This document shows, in pieces, positions 16,928-24,591 of a stretch of DNA of 24,591 nucleotides. How positions within the stretch are numbered: position 1 is the stretch's first letter; each line of letters begins with the position of its first letter. This DNA is from CALEUX01 sp037439945. Lineage in GTDB: Bacteria > Bacteroidota > Bacteroidia > Bacteroidales > Marinilabiliaceae. The position numbers and the translations under genes were made by a program. The DNA is taken from assembly GCA_037439945.1 (NCBI GenBank), contig JBBIVA010000044.1, positions 1-24,591 of the forward strand, in the 5' to 3' direction. The notes beneath the pieces were generated by a model that saw only the letters and a list, made by a program, of their open reading frames with translations, did not search any database and was not told the DNA's origin.

Positions 16928-17026
16928 GATAGGATGAGAATAATTACGGGTTTCCAACCAAAATCAATCAGGTAATAAACCGGAAAACAAAAAAATCAGC
17001 ATTTTACGAAATAAGCCCGAGATTTT

Positions 17027-17860
17027 ATGACCCACCAATTATCAGATTTTCTTAAATATATTACATCAGATGGGAAACATGGATTTTATCAACTGTTTCC
17101 TCCGGCTTTAATTAATAAATTTCCCGATCTGAAAAAACTACCATACGATACAATCAGATTAGATGACAAAAGGTATGACTACATTACCAAAAGTATTGAT
17201 GTTAAAGGGTTAAGGGTGACTGACATAGGTGCAAACATTGGCTATTTCTCCTTTAGGCTGGCTACAGAAATGCATTGTGAAGTGTTAATGTATGAACCCT
17301 ACAAGGATCATTTCAAAGCCATAAAAGAAATTAAATCGATGTTGAACCTAAATGATAAAATGGTAAGGGTTGAAAACATGGGTATTGATTTAAATGGCAT
17401 TGATAATATTGAACCAACCGATCTTATATTGCTTTTTAATGTATTACAACATGCAGGGGAGGATTTTGATAAAGATAAGGTTACCCTCATTCATGATTGG
17501 TATGGTTATGCAAAGGAATATCTGTTGAAATTAAGGGAAAAAACTACCTGCCTGGTATTTCAGACCGGATACTCGTGGCTAGGGCATAATAAAGAATTGT
17601 GCTCAAAGGAGAAGATTATTGAATTTACCCAAACTTTATTGGAAGAATCGGGATGGCAAATACTAAAATGCGGAATTGTAACCAATTATGAATCTCATGT
17701 TTATAGGGATTTTGATTTTGAAAAGTCGTTTAGTAACCCAATTTTTAATCCCCTTAAATATATTGAATACGGAGTAAAATACAGGCTTGGGTTTAATGTC
17801 CCGAATTTCAGGTTTATACAACGGCCTATTTTTATTTGCAAAAGCAATAAACTGGATTAA
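17027..17860 (+). CDS. Class I SAM-dependent methyltransferase, substrate unknown
   Basis: A soluble Rossmann-fold methyltransferase, 277 residues. The SAM-binding glycine loop is VTDIGANIGYFSF at 64-76 (Asp66, Gly68), with acidic Glu90 (VLMYEPY) as the likely ribose contact and LLFNVLQHAGEDFDKDK at 135-151 as the post-motif region. No signal peptide or membrane helix is seen. The NVLQHAGEDFDK form recalls small-molecule or sugar methyltransferases and, more distantly, CmoB-like proteins, but I cannot name the substrate. The ATP-grasp gene starts 34 bp downstream, so the two are probably co-transcribed and may act on one product. They sit between core genes (PBP and radA) and have no housekeeping partner here. 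Confidence 0.7.
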   Translation: MTHQLSDFLKYITSDGKHGFYQLFPPALINKFPDLKKLPYDTIRLDDKRYDYITKSIDVKGLRVTDIGANIGYFSFRLATEMHCEVLMYEPYKDHFKAIKEIKSMLNLNDKMVRVENMGIDLNGIDNIEPTDLILLFNVLQHAGEDFDKDKVTLIHDWYGYAKEYLLKLREKTTCLVFQTGYSWLGHNKELCSKEKIIEFTQTLLEESGWQILKCGIVTNYESHVYRDFDFEKSFSNPIFNPLKYIEYGVKYRLGFNVPNFRFIQRPIFICKSNKLD

Positions 17861-17894
17861 CACTTTGATAAAACAATTCTATTAAATTTAATTG

Positions 17895-19019
17895 ATGAGG
17901 GTTTTAGTAACAGATGGTGGTCACAAAAACACCCTTAGTATAATACGGTATTTGTCATTAGAAGGCCATGAAGTTAGTATAATACATAATAAAAGGTCGG
18001 CTCCGGCTTTTTCACGATATTGCAAAAACCTATTTATATCGCCTTCAATTTATGAAACTGAAACCTATATAGGCTTTTTAACTGATTTGGTAAGGCAAAA
18101 TGAATTTGACGTTTTAATTCCGGTTGGAGCAGAAACGTATTCAATTTTATCACCCATAAAAGAAAAAATCAGTCCTTTTACAAAATTTGTTATTGCTGAA
18201 CCTGAACAGATAAACCTTGCATTAAACAAAACAAAAACCTATAAATTCGCCGAAGAAATAGGAATTGCCCACCCAAAAACAATTTATCCAAACAGTTTGG
18301 ATGAAGCTATAATATTTTCAGAAACCTTGATTTACCCTGTGGTAGTTAAACCTCCACTTGAAACAGTAAAGAAATTTCCGGTGCAATATTTTGAGAATCA
18401 CCAAACGTTGGTTAAATATTTACCCGGAATTTATAATTTGCTAAAAAACATGTCGCCAATAATTCAGGAGAAAATTACAGGAACAGGATATGGGTTTTAT
18501 GCAGTTTATAATAATGGATTAATTCAACAGTCCTTTATGCACCGCCGAATTCGCGAATTTCCGGTTAAAGGTGGAATTAGTACTTGTGCCGAAAGTTATT
18601 ACAACAATGATTTATATTTAACCGGGAAAAAAATATTGGATGAGTTAAAATGGCATGGGCCTGCCATGGTAGAATTTAAAAAAGATCATTTAACAGGAAA
18701 TTATTTTCTTATTGAAATAAACCCCAAATTTTGGGGTTCACTTGATTTAAGTATGGTAGCTGGCTTAAATTTTCCCGACATTATTTGCAAAATAGCCAAT
18801 AATGAATTGGTTGAACAAAAAAATTACGAATCAGGAATAATATTTCAGTGGCTATTTTCAAGTGGAGGAGAGTTCTACAGGTTAAAAGAGAAGCCATTGG
18901 ATATATGGAAAGTATTAGGGTGCATGTTTTCAGGAAAAAGTAAAAATGATTTTTGGATAAGAGATCCGATGCCAAATTTTAAACAGGTAACAGATTACCT
19001 GGCCGGATGGTGCAGATGA
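17895..19019 (+). CDS. ATP-grasp ligase (carboxylate-amine ligase type), substrate unknown
   Basis: An ATP-grasp enzyme, 374 residues from the ATG at 17895 (a TTG three bases earlier is in frame but less likely). The N-terminal pre-ATP-grasp Rossmann domain covers about 1-110. The ATP-grasp fold follows, with Lys152 in VVVKPP, Glu192 in IIQEKITGTGYGF (purine and lid contacts), and the magnesium ligands Glu260, Glu274 and Asn276 in MVEFKK and LIEINPKFWGSLDLS. The fold joins a carboxyl, activated as acyl phosphate, to an amine or similar nucleophile. EINPKFWGS is common in ATP-grasp proteins of surface-polysaccharide and secondary-metabolite clusters, so the product may be an amide-modified sugar or a small peptide-like compound. 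That is inference. All catalytic residues look intact. It is convergent with radA, with no strong terminator in the 83-bp gap. Confidence 0.75.
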   Translation: MRVLVTDGGHKNTLSIIRYLSLEGHEVSIIHNKRSAPAFSRYCKNLFISPSIYETETYIGFLTDLVRQNEFDVLIPVGAETYSILSPIKEKISPFTKFVIAEPEQINLALNKTKTYKFAEEIGIAHPKTIYPNSLDEAIIFSETLIYPVVVKPPLETVKKFPVQYFENHQTLVKYLPGIYNLLKNMSPIIQEKITGTGYGFYAVYNNGLIQQSFMHRRIREFPVKGGISTCAESYYNNDLYLTGKKILDELKWHGPAMVEFKKDHLTGNYFLIEINPKFWGSLDLSMVAGLNFPDIICKIANNELVEQKNYESGIIFQWLFSSGGEFYRLKEKPLDIWKVLGCMFSGKSKNDFWIRDPMPNFKQVTDYLAGWCR

Positions 19020-19102
19020 AAAAAACCGTTGTAATTAACTTTCCTGAATCTTCAGCTTACAGCTAGTACCGAAAACCTTCCAGTTATTTAAAACAGGTAT
19101 TG

Positions 19103-20473
19103 TTAAGAAAATAAAACCCTGAAAGCTTCTTCCAGTTTCCAGGCTTGAACAACCTTGATTTTAAATTTTTTGAAATCAAATCCCTTATTATATTTTGGGA
19201 CAATAATAGTTTTAAATCCCAGTTTCTCGGCTTCGGCAATTCTTTGCTCAATTCTTATTACCGGCCGAATTTCACCCGACAATCCAATTTCACCTGTTAA
19301 ACAAATTCCCTGGCTTACCGATATATCAGTATTTGAAGACAGAATAGCAGCAGCCACCGCAAGGTCAATTGCAGGATCACTTACTTTTAAACCTCCGGCA
19401 ATATTTAAAAATACATCCTTTGCAGCTAATTTAAATCCTGCCCTTTTTTCCAAAACCGCAAGCAACATGTTAAGCCGGCGAAGATCAAACCCTGTTGATG
19501 ATCGTTGGGGCAAACCGTAAACAGCAGAACTTACCAATGCCTGAACTTCAATTAAAAAGGGGCGCATCCCCTCAATGGCTGCCGTAATTGAAATTCCGCT
19601 CAATGGCTCATCATGATGCGATAATAACATTTCGCTGGGATTTGTTACTTCGCGTAAACCATTGTTTTGCATCTCAAAAATTCCTAATTCTGATGTTGAG
19701 CCAAACCGGTTTTTTATTGATCTTAAAATACGGTACAAGTAATTGCGGTCACCTTCAAACTGAAGAACAACATCAACCATGTGTTCCAGTACTTTTGGTC
19801 CGGCAAGGCTTCCCTCCTTATTAATATGGCCGATTAAAATAACAGGGAGGTTTTTTTCTTTGGCAACCCTTAAAATTGCAGATGTTGACTCTCTTATTTG
19901 AGATACACTGCCAGGGGCTGACTCAATTCCTTCCCTCTCCATTGTTTGAACCGAATCAATTATTAAAAGACCCGGTTTGCAGTTTTCAATATGCTGAACT
20001 ATAATCTCAAGCGATGTTTCATTTATGACCAAACAATGCATCCCCCCATTTGGCAAAATCCGGTCGGCCCTTAATTTAATTTGCTGCGGACTCTCCTCCC
20101 CTGAAACATATAATACAGGTAAACTGTCAAGTTTAAGGGCCAATTGCAAAACTAACGTTGATTTGCCAATTCCTGGTTCGCCTCCCAGAAGCACAAGAGA
20201 ACCAGGCACCAAACCTCCACCAAGAACCCTGTTAAACTCTTCTATACCTGTATTAATTCTTGGAATTTTAATAACCGATACCTCGTTTACAGGAACCGGT
20301 TTTTGCCTTTCGGGCCCAAATCCGGGCATTAAGTCTCCCCTTCCCGATTTTGAAGTTACTACTAACTCTTCAACTAGGCTATTCCACTCGCCGCATGAGT
20401 AACATTTCCCAACCCACTTAGATGATTCGGAACCACAATTCTGACAAACAAATGCTGTTTTACTTTTTGCCAT
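19103..20473 (-). CDS. radA: DNA repair protein RadA (Sms)
   Basis: A RecA-like ATPase that promotes branch migration in recombinational repair. I chose the start at 20473 (MAKSKTAF), giving 456 residues, the family's normal length; the frame stays open to 20566 but would run into the panCD terminator. A Cys4 zinc finger sits at 10, 13, 24 and 27. Walker A is GGEPGIGKS at 97-105, Walker B is LLIIDS at 169-174, and the RadA-specific KNRFG is at 254-258. The C-terminal third is the Lon-protease-like domain (about 280-456). It is monocistronic, convergent with the ATP-grasp gene, and follows panD in the same direction behind a strong terminator. Confidence 0.96.
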   Translation of the reverse strand: MAKSKTAFVCQNCGSESSKWVGKCYSCGEWNSLVEELVVTSKSGRGDLMPGFGPERQKPVPVNEVSVIKIPRINTGIEEFNRVLGGGLVPGSLVLLGGEPGIGKSTLVLQLALKLDSLPVLYVSGEESPQQIKLRADRILPNGGMHCLVINETSLEIIVQHIENCKPGLLIIDSVQTMEREGIESAPGSVSQIRESTSAILRVAKEKNLPVILIGHINKEGSLAGPKVLEHMVDVVLQFEGDRNYLYRILRSIKNRFGSTSELGIFEMQNNGLREVTNPSEMLLSHHDEPLSGISITAAIEGMRPFLIEVQALVSSAVYGLPQRSSTGFDLRRLNMLLAVLEKRAGFKLAAKDVFLNIAGGLKVSDPAIDLAVAAAILSSNTDISVSQGICLTGEIGLSGEIRPVIRIEQRIAEAEKLGFKTIIVPKYNKGFDFKKFKIKVVQAWKLEEAFRVLFS

Positions 20474-20530
20474 TACAATAAAAAGAAGTAAAATATTTTG
20501 AATTAACTGCAATAGTAAAGATAATTGATT

Positions 20531-20563
20531 TAAAAAAAACCGGATAACTTTTAGGTTATCCGG
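20531..20563 (-). terminator. Rho-independent terminator of panC-panD
   Basis: On the minus strand a 9-bp stem (CCGGATAAC / GTTATCCGG, 20540-20563) with a 6-nt loop is followed by an eight-base U-run (20532-20539). It lies 30 bp after the panD stop and before radA, separating the two transcripts. It also makes the longer radA start at 20566 implausible. Confidence 0.9.
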
Positions 20564-20593
20564 CAATATTCTTAATAAAACTAATACCAGAAA

Positions 20594-20944
20594 TTAAACC
20601 AGCTTATTGGTTAAAGAGTCGGGGAAAATAAATATTGGCTTATGCTTTTTTGCATCTTCAATAGGCAAAATACCATAAGTAATAATAATTACAACATCCC
20701 CAACTGCAACTTTTCGGGCTGCAGCTCCATTTAAACAAATCATACCTGAACCTCTTTCACCTTTAATAACATAGGTTTCAATTCGTTCACCATTATTATT
20801 ATTAACCACCTGAACCTTTTCGTGCTCCAGAATATTGGCAGCATCCATTAAATCTTCATCGATGGTAATGCTTCCAACATAGTTCAGGTTTGCTTCGGTA
20901 ACAGTTACATTATGTAACTTGGATTTCACAACATGAATGTTCAT
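20594..20944 (-). CDS. panD: Aspartate 1-decarboxylase
   Basis: Makes beta-alanine from aspartate for pantothenate synthesis. The 116-residue proenzyme self-cleaves between Gly24 and Ser25 in YVGSITID (22-29), creating the pyruvoyl cofactor on Ser25. The conserved region RGSGMICLNGAAARKVAVGD follows in the middle. The start overlaps the panC stop by 4 bp (ATGA), so the two are coupled. Cleavage site and length are normal for the family. Confidence 0.96.
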   Translation of the reverse strand: MNIHVVKSKLHNVTVTEANLNYVGSITIDEDLMDAANILEHEKVQVVNNNNGERIETYVIKGERGSGMICLNGAAARKVAVGDVVIIITYGILPIEDAKKHKPIFIFPDSLTNKLV

Positions 20945-21795
20945 GACATACTATTTTTGTAAATCACATTATCAATTAACCTAATCTCTCCGGCAAAAAC
21001 CGCTATACAACCCACAATAAACTCACATTCGTCCCAGCTATTAATATTCTGCAGAGTTTTACCATTAACAATTTCAAAGTATTCAACTTTAAGTTCTGAT
21101 ACGGAATTAACACGGTCAATTACAAATTTTTTTGTGTTATCCACATCGTTTGCCTCGGCAAAATTACAAGATTCAATTAAAGATTCAGCAATAATTGGTG
21201 CTTTTTTTCGATGAGCATCAGTTAGAAGAGCGTTCCGTGAACTCATTGCAAGACCGTCTTTCTCACGTATAATGGGACATGCAACAACTTCTATATCATA
21301 CTTTAATTTTTTTACCAAATCGCGAATTACTGCAAGTTGTTGAAAATCTTTTTCGCCAAAAAAGGCTTTATTTGGTTTTACAATATCAAATAACCTGCTA
21401 ACAATCTGCCCAACTCCGTTAAAGTGACCCGGCCTGAATTTTCCCTCCATAACTTTATCAATCAACCCAAAGTCAAAAATTCTTGAATCTGGATGTGGGT
21501 ATATTTCTTTAACAGATGGAGCAAAAAGAAGTTCACAAGCCGAACCGTTGAGCAGGGCAATATCTTTATTAAGATCACGCGGATACCTTTCAAGATCAGC
21601 ACTATTATTAAACTGCGTTGGATTCACAAAAATACTTACCACAACTACATCGCAACTTAAGCCGGCGATGTTAACCAGACTAATATGACCCTTATGCAAG
21701 GCACCCATGGTTGGTACAAACCCTACAATCTTTCCCTGGCTTTTAAGTTTTTCAACTCTCTCGGCCAAATCACCGGCCACAGTATATAATTCCAT
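20941..21795 (-). CDS. panC: Pantothenate synthetase
   Basis: Joins pantoate and beta-alanine using ATP. The ATP-binding signature PTMGALHKGH is at 28-37 (the His34 to His37 HxGH motif). FGEKDFQQ at 146-153 and the KMSKS-like MSSRN at 184-188 complete the active site. Length 284 is normal. It is transcribed first, directly into panD, and diverges from the GT5-like gene across 331 bp. A minus-strand -7 box (TAAGTTTG, 21839-21846) is a plausible promoter. Confidence 0.96.
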   Translation of the reverse strand: MELYTVAGDLAERVEKLKSQGKIVGFVPTMGALHKGHISLVNIAGLSCDVVVVSIFVNPTQFNNSADLERYPRDLNKDIALLNGSACELLFAPSVKEIYPHPDSRIFDFGLIDKVMEGKFRPGHFNGVGQIVSRLFDIVKPNKAFFGEKDFQQLAVIRDLVKKLKYDIEVVACPIIREKDGLAMSSRNALLTDAHRKKAPIIAESLIESCNFAEANDVDNTKKFVIDRVNSVSELKVEYFEIVNGKTLQNINSWDECEFIVGCIAVFAGEIRLIDNVIYKNSMS

Positions 21796-21838
21796 ATTTA
21801 TAAGGTGAAAAAGCGGGGCAAAGTAAAAAAATAAAAAC

Positions 21839-21846
21839 CAAACTTA
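21839..21846 (-). promoter_or_regulatory. Candidate -7 promoter box for panC-panD
   Basis: The minus strand reads TAAGTTTG, a perfect TAnnTTTG match 44 bp before the panC ATG, which would give a leader of about 35-40 nt. No clear -33 TTTG lies at 19-21 bp. Confidence 0.4.
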
Positions 21847-21943
21847 AAATTTAGAATCCTTAAAAAAGGTTATTTATAAAACATGGAAAATGCAATTTTA
21901 GGAATTGATTAGGCGAAAACCATAATATACAAGGATAACCTAC

Positions 21944-21975
21944 TTTGTTTTAGAAGCATATTTTTTGTAATTTTG
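21944..21975 (+). promoter_or_regulatory. Bacteroidota promoter for the GT5-like / DUF4270 pair
   Basis: TTTG at 21944-21947, then exactly 20 bp, then TAATTTTG at 21968-21975. Both boxes match the Bacteroidota housekeeping consensus, and this is the best promoter in the window. Transcription should start near 21980, leaving a long leader of about 145 nt before the ATG at 22127. The 331-bp gap also holds the panC promoter candidate and a leader hairpin. Confidence 0.6.
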
Positions 21976-21999
21976 CGAAATGTAATTTTAAGAATTCAC

Positions 22000-22022
22000 C
22001 CCTGAAAAATAAAATCTCAGGG
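22000..22022 (+). other. Leader hairpin upstream of the GT5-like gene
   Basis: CCCTGA (22000-22005) pairs with TCAGGG (22017-22022) around an A-rich 11-nt loop in the predicted leader. A GGAGG follows at about 22036-22040, with no start codon at a useful distance. A ten-codon reading frame (22074-22106, MTPVNLLFIQ) lies between this and the real start. No known riboswitch class is recognised. Confidence 0.3.
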
Positions 22023-22126
22023 TTTAATTATAATTGGAGGCTTTTTTTAAAAAGAAAGTCGCTTTATTGTTTTATGACACCAGTTAACCTGTTGTTCATA
22101 CAATAACTAAACCTTTCAATTAAACG

Positions 22127-22927
22127 ATGGAAAAAAACAAAATCTTGTTTATTTCTCAGGAAATAACCCCTTATTTACCTGATAATGAATTGTCGGTAAT
22201 TGCCCGCAATCTTCCTCAGGGTATCCAGGAAAAAGGGAAAGAGATTCGCACTTTTATGCCCCGTTTTGGATCAATTAACGAACGTCGTCATCAGTTGCAC
22301 GAAGTTATCCGACTTTCCGGTATGAACCTGATTATTAATGATACTGACCATCCGCTCATTATAAAAGTTGCTTCAATACAGGCAGCACGTATGCAGGTTT
22401 ATTTTATTGATAATGATGACTATTTTCAAAGAAAAAACACTGTTACTGATGATAACGATGATTACTTTGATGATAATGATGAACGAATAATATTTTTTGC
22501 CCGCGGGGTTCTTGAAACAACAAAAAAATTAAGATGGGCACCTGATGTTGTACATTGTCATGGTTGGTTTACAGGTCTGGCACCACTTTTGATAAAGAAA
22601 ATTATGCATGATGATCCGTTTTTTGCAAATGCAAAAGTAGTTTACTCCGTTTATGATGATGGATTTACGGCACCTTTTGACAAAAACATTAAGCAAAAAA
22701 TTAAATCACTGGGAATTGGAGAAAAGGATCTTAAGGTTCTTGAACCAGCTAATTATGAAAATTTAACAAAGTTAGCAGTTAATATGGCAGATGGAATTAT
22801 ACAGGGAAGCGCAAAAATTAATCCTGAAATTGAGAAATATATCAGGGATTCGGGAAAACCCTTCTTAGGATTCCAGAGTGAAGAAACCTACATTGATGCT
22901 TTTAATGAGTTTTATGATGCTCTTTAA
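22127..22927 (+). CDS. Single-domain GT5 (starch/glycogen synthase)-like protein, probably not an active synthase
   Basis: Resembles only the N-terminal, acceptor-side Rossmann domain of GT5 glycogen/starch synthases (266 residues, against about 480 for a full enzyme). Family-like parts are KILFISQEITPY at the start, YFIDNDDYF around 92-100, DERIIFFARGVLE at 118-130, and DVVHCHGWFTGLAPLLIKK at 140-158. The catalytic KxGGL loop near the start is replaced by PDNELSVIARN, and the usual HxHDW is HCHGW (143-147). The whole C-terminal nucleotide-sugar-binding domain is absent. The frame ends in a normal stop with the next gene 31 bp on, so this looks like a settled short form rather than a fresh break. 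It has a strongly acidic run at 108-119. It is usually annotated glycogen synthase; I doubt that activity. Probably co-transcribed with the DUF4270 gene. Confidence 0.7.
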   Translation: MEKNKILFISQEITPYLPDNELSVIARNLPQGIQEKGKEIRTFMPRFGSINERRHQLHEVIRLSGMNLIINDTDHPLIIKVASIQAARMQVYFIDNDDYFQRKNTVTDDNDDYFDDNDERIIFFARGVLETTKKLRWAPDVVHCHGWFTGLAPLLIKKIMHDDPFFANAKVVYSVYDDGFTAPFDKNIKQKIKSLGIGEKDLKVLEPANYENLTKLAVNMADGIIQGSAKINPEIEKYIRDSGKPFLGFQSEETYIDAFNEFYDAL

Positions 22928-22958
22928 GCCAAAATATTGAATTAACATTAAATTTTAT

Positions 22959-24377
22959 ATGTTTAAAAGAAACACAAGATATGGCAAAATATTAGCCATC
23001 TTACTCGTTGCATCGTCTCTTTTTGCCGGATGTGATGACGACCCTGCTACATTGGGTTTTGACATTCTTCCTTCAGAAGATTTAATTACAGCTGAAGTAA
23101 AGATAGAATTTCCGGAGGTTACGAATGTAATATCAGAAAGAATAATATCCCAGGGACCAACAGAGTCGTCATTTGCAATATTGGGATACTTTAATGACCC
23201 ACGCTTTGGAAGTACAAAGGCAGATTTTGTTACTGAAGTTTCGTTGGTAGAAGATCGTGCTGCCTTTAAAGCCGATAAAAATTATGCCATAGATTCTTTG
23301 GTTTTAACTTTTTCATATTCATATCTGAATTGGGTTGGAGACAGTTTGGCCAGACATAACGTGAAGATATATGAATTAAATTCAAAACTTAATCCGTTAG
23401 ATGTTTTTTATAGCAATACTTCTATGGAAGGTAGGTTTTATCAACAGGTAATTGGTGAGAAAACCTGGTATGCTTATGATAATGTACCTGATGCAAAATG
23501 GAAAACCAAAGGGTATCTACATAAAACATCTATTAAGTTAAGGGACGAAGTTGCCAATAAAATTTTGAATTTTTCAACAAAGGACCTTGCCCACAGGGAT
23601 TCTCTCAAAAATGTCTTTCATGGGTTTTATGTAACCCTTGATGACAGTTCTAATCCCGAAAAATTTAATTCATTGCTGAAAATTAACTTACGCGAAACTT
23701 CATCCAACCTAACCCTGTACTATCATGAAAAGATAATAGATGCTGTAACAGGGGAGTATTATGGAAAGGAGTCGTTCTCTTATACATTTCCTATAAACAA
23801 GGAAAGCCGCATGTACAACCGGTTTAATCATGACCACACTGGAAAAATCACATTTGGTTCCCCATCAACGCCCTTTTTATTTGTACAAGGTATGGCCGGA
23901 AGTTATGTAAAGTTTGATTTTTCGGACAAAATAACAGCCTGGAAAAACACGTTGGAACAAATTAATACGAGCCAGGAAAAATATGGTATAAGCAGTATTG
24001 AACTTGTTTTTGAGGCCGACACATTTACTAAGGAACACCATGCCCTTTACATGCCCAAACTTTCAGATTTGTATATTTTTGAGAAAGATGAAACAGGGAA
24101 ATTGGTTATTCCAAAATTTACTGATAGTTTTGGAAACCAGGTTAACGCATTTATAAGACCCGGAGCAAGTTACAATGCCCAAACCAACCAATTTGTTTTT
24201 AAAATGAAACCTGAGTATTTTATAAAGGTTGCAAAAAATGAAATAGTTGCAAAACCTTTTTATCTAAGAGGTTTAAGCCCTGAATTTAATTGTAACAGAA
24301 TAGTTTTGATTAATTCACAATTTCCGGACAAAAAACCCAGAGTAATTATAAAATATGTTAAGTATAATATAAAATAA
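22959..24377 (+). CDS. DUF4270 family lipoprotein, probably surface-exposed
   Basis: A 472-residue lipoprotein of the DUF4270 family found across Bacteroidota; function unknown. The signal ends in LFAGC (Cys25), followed at once by Asp-Asp-Asp-Pro. The acidic run after Cys suggests export to the cell surface, like the S41 protease at the other end of the window. The rest is beta-rich, with the recognisable opening PATLGFDILPSEDLI, then SFAILGYFNDPRFGSTKADF, which I use to assign the family. A late RVIIKYVKYN ends the protein. It follows the GT5-like gene by 31 bp in one transcript. From general knowledge of Bacteroidota gene order, glmS often comes next, but that would lie outside this window. 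Confidence 0.75.
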   Translation: MFKRNTRYGKILAILLVASSLFAGCDDDPATLGFDILPSEDLITAEVKIEFPEVTNVISERIISQGPTESSFAILGYFNDPRFGSTKADFVTEVSLVEDRAAFKADKNYAIDSLVLTFSYSYLNWVGDSLARHNVKIYELNSKLNPLDVFYSNTSMEGRFYQQVIGEKTWYAYDNVPDAKWKTKGYLHKTSIKLRDEVANKILNFSTKDLAHRDSLKNVFHGFYVTLDDSSNPEKFNSLLKINLRETSSNLTLYYHEKIIDAVTGEYYGKESFSYTFPINKESRMYNRFNHDHTGKITFGSPSTPFLFVQGMAGSYVKFDFSDKITAWKNTLEQINTSQEKYGISSIELVFEADTFTKEHHALYMPKLSDLYIFEKDETGKLVIPKFTDSFGNQVNAFIRPGASYNAQTNQFVFKMKPEYFIKVAKNEIVAKPFYLRGLSPEFNCNRIVLINSQFPDKKPRVIIKYVKYNIK

Positions 24378-24518
24378 TAAGGAAATGTTTGGCAGATAAA
24401 AAAGTTATGAAAGTTATAACTTTACATATCTTAAAAACTCCTGAACATGAAATTACTCTAAGATTATTTTGTTAAAAAATTACTTTTTATTAAGGTATAA
24501 TAAAACTGCATAAATAAT

Positions 24519-24560
24519 AAAAAAGGGGTGGTCCAGATTATGGAAATATCCCTTTTTTTT
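24519..24560 (+). terminator. Rho-independent terminator near the window end
   Basis: AAAAAAGGG (24519-24527) pairs with CCCTTTTTT (24550-24558), with a small inner stem TCCA (24532-24535) / TGGA (24541-24544). The right arm runs into a T-tract. It lies about 140 bp after the DUF4270 stop. The stretch 24378-24518 is AT-rich with no supportable gene; a 14-bp palindrome (24410-24423) is the only other structure. A second long T-run follows a few bases later. Confidence 0.6.
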
Positions 24561-24591
24561 TAAGTACCTCCTCGTTTTTTTTTTTTTGACT

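Noticed and set aside
19155..19520. 121-codon plus-strand reading frame opposite radA
   Set aside because: It is a shadow of radA with no recognisable domain; the same holds for the other antisense frames over topA, gldK, mlaF and the PBP gene.
20474..20566. N-terminal extension of RadA (31 extra residues with a hydrophobic stretch)
   Set aside because: It would overlap the panCD terminator stem, and the conserved RadA start MAKSKTAFVCQNCG is internal at 20473 and gives the normal length.
24410..24423. 14-bp palindrome AAAGTTATAACTTT
   Set aside because: It is AT-rich and short, expected by chance in such DNA, and not placed at a gene start.
1..24591. tRNA, rRNA, CRISPR array, insertion sequence or phage genes
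   Set aside because: No clover-leaf with a GTTCGANTC-like arm, no spaced direct repeats, and no transposase or integrase motif was found on either strand by eye.

Overview
The window is AT-rich and reads as chromosomal DNA from a member of the Bacteroidota, probably the class Bacteroidia. The main evidence is a complete core type IX secretion / gliding-motor cluster (porP-gldK-gldL-gldM-gldN). Support comes from a DUF4270 lipoprotein, lipoproteins with acidic residues straight after the lipobox cysteine, and intergenic regions carrying the Bacteroidota promoter form (TTTG, about 20 bp, TAnnTTTG) rather than sigma70-type boxes. No rRNA, tRNA, CRISPR array, insertion sequence or integrase was seen. 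Most of the window is core genome.

Layout. 1-1615: an S41 (C-terminal processing) protease lipoprotein with a PDZ domain, predicted to be surface-exposed. 1672-3170 (minus): a two-gene Mla-type lipid-transport ABC module (permease mlaE, ATPase mlaF) with no substrate-binding mlaD. 3364-4452 (plus): mannose-1-phosphate guanylyltransferase, ending in a bidirectional terminator shared with gldN. 4530-14298 (minus): a long unidirectional run in transcription order topA, an arginase-fold protein, porP, gldK, gldL, gldM, gldN. 14463-16820 (plus): a class A penicillin-binding protein divergent from topA. 17027-19019 (plus): a tight pair, a SAM methyltransferase and an ATP-grasp ligase. These are the only genes here without a recognised housekeeping role. 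19103-20473 (minus): radA. 20594-21795 (minus): panC-panD with a clear terminator. 22127-24377 (plus): a one-domain GT5 (starch synthase)-like protein followed by a DUF4270 lipoprotein, behind the best promoter in the window.

How the genes fit together. GldL and GldM form the inner-membrane motor of the T9SS, GldK and GldN the periplasmic ring under the outer membrane, and PorP an outer-membrane barrel. The arginase-fold protein directly upstream has lost three of the six metal ligands, so it looks like a pseudoenzyme kept beside the T9SS genes. The GT5-like protein has also lost its donor-binding half and its usual catalytic motifs. These two degenerate enzymes in core positions, plus the methyltransferase/ATP-grasp pair, are the best leads for undescribed biology. 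I found no clearly new defence or mobile system.
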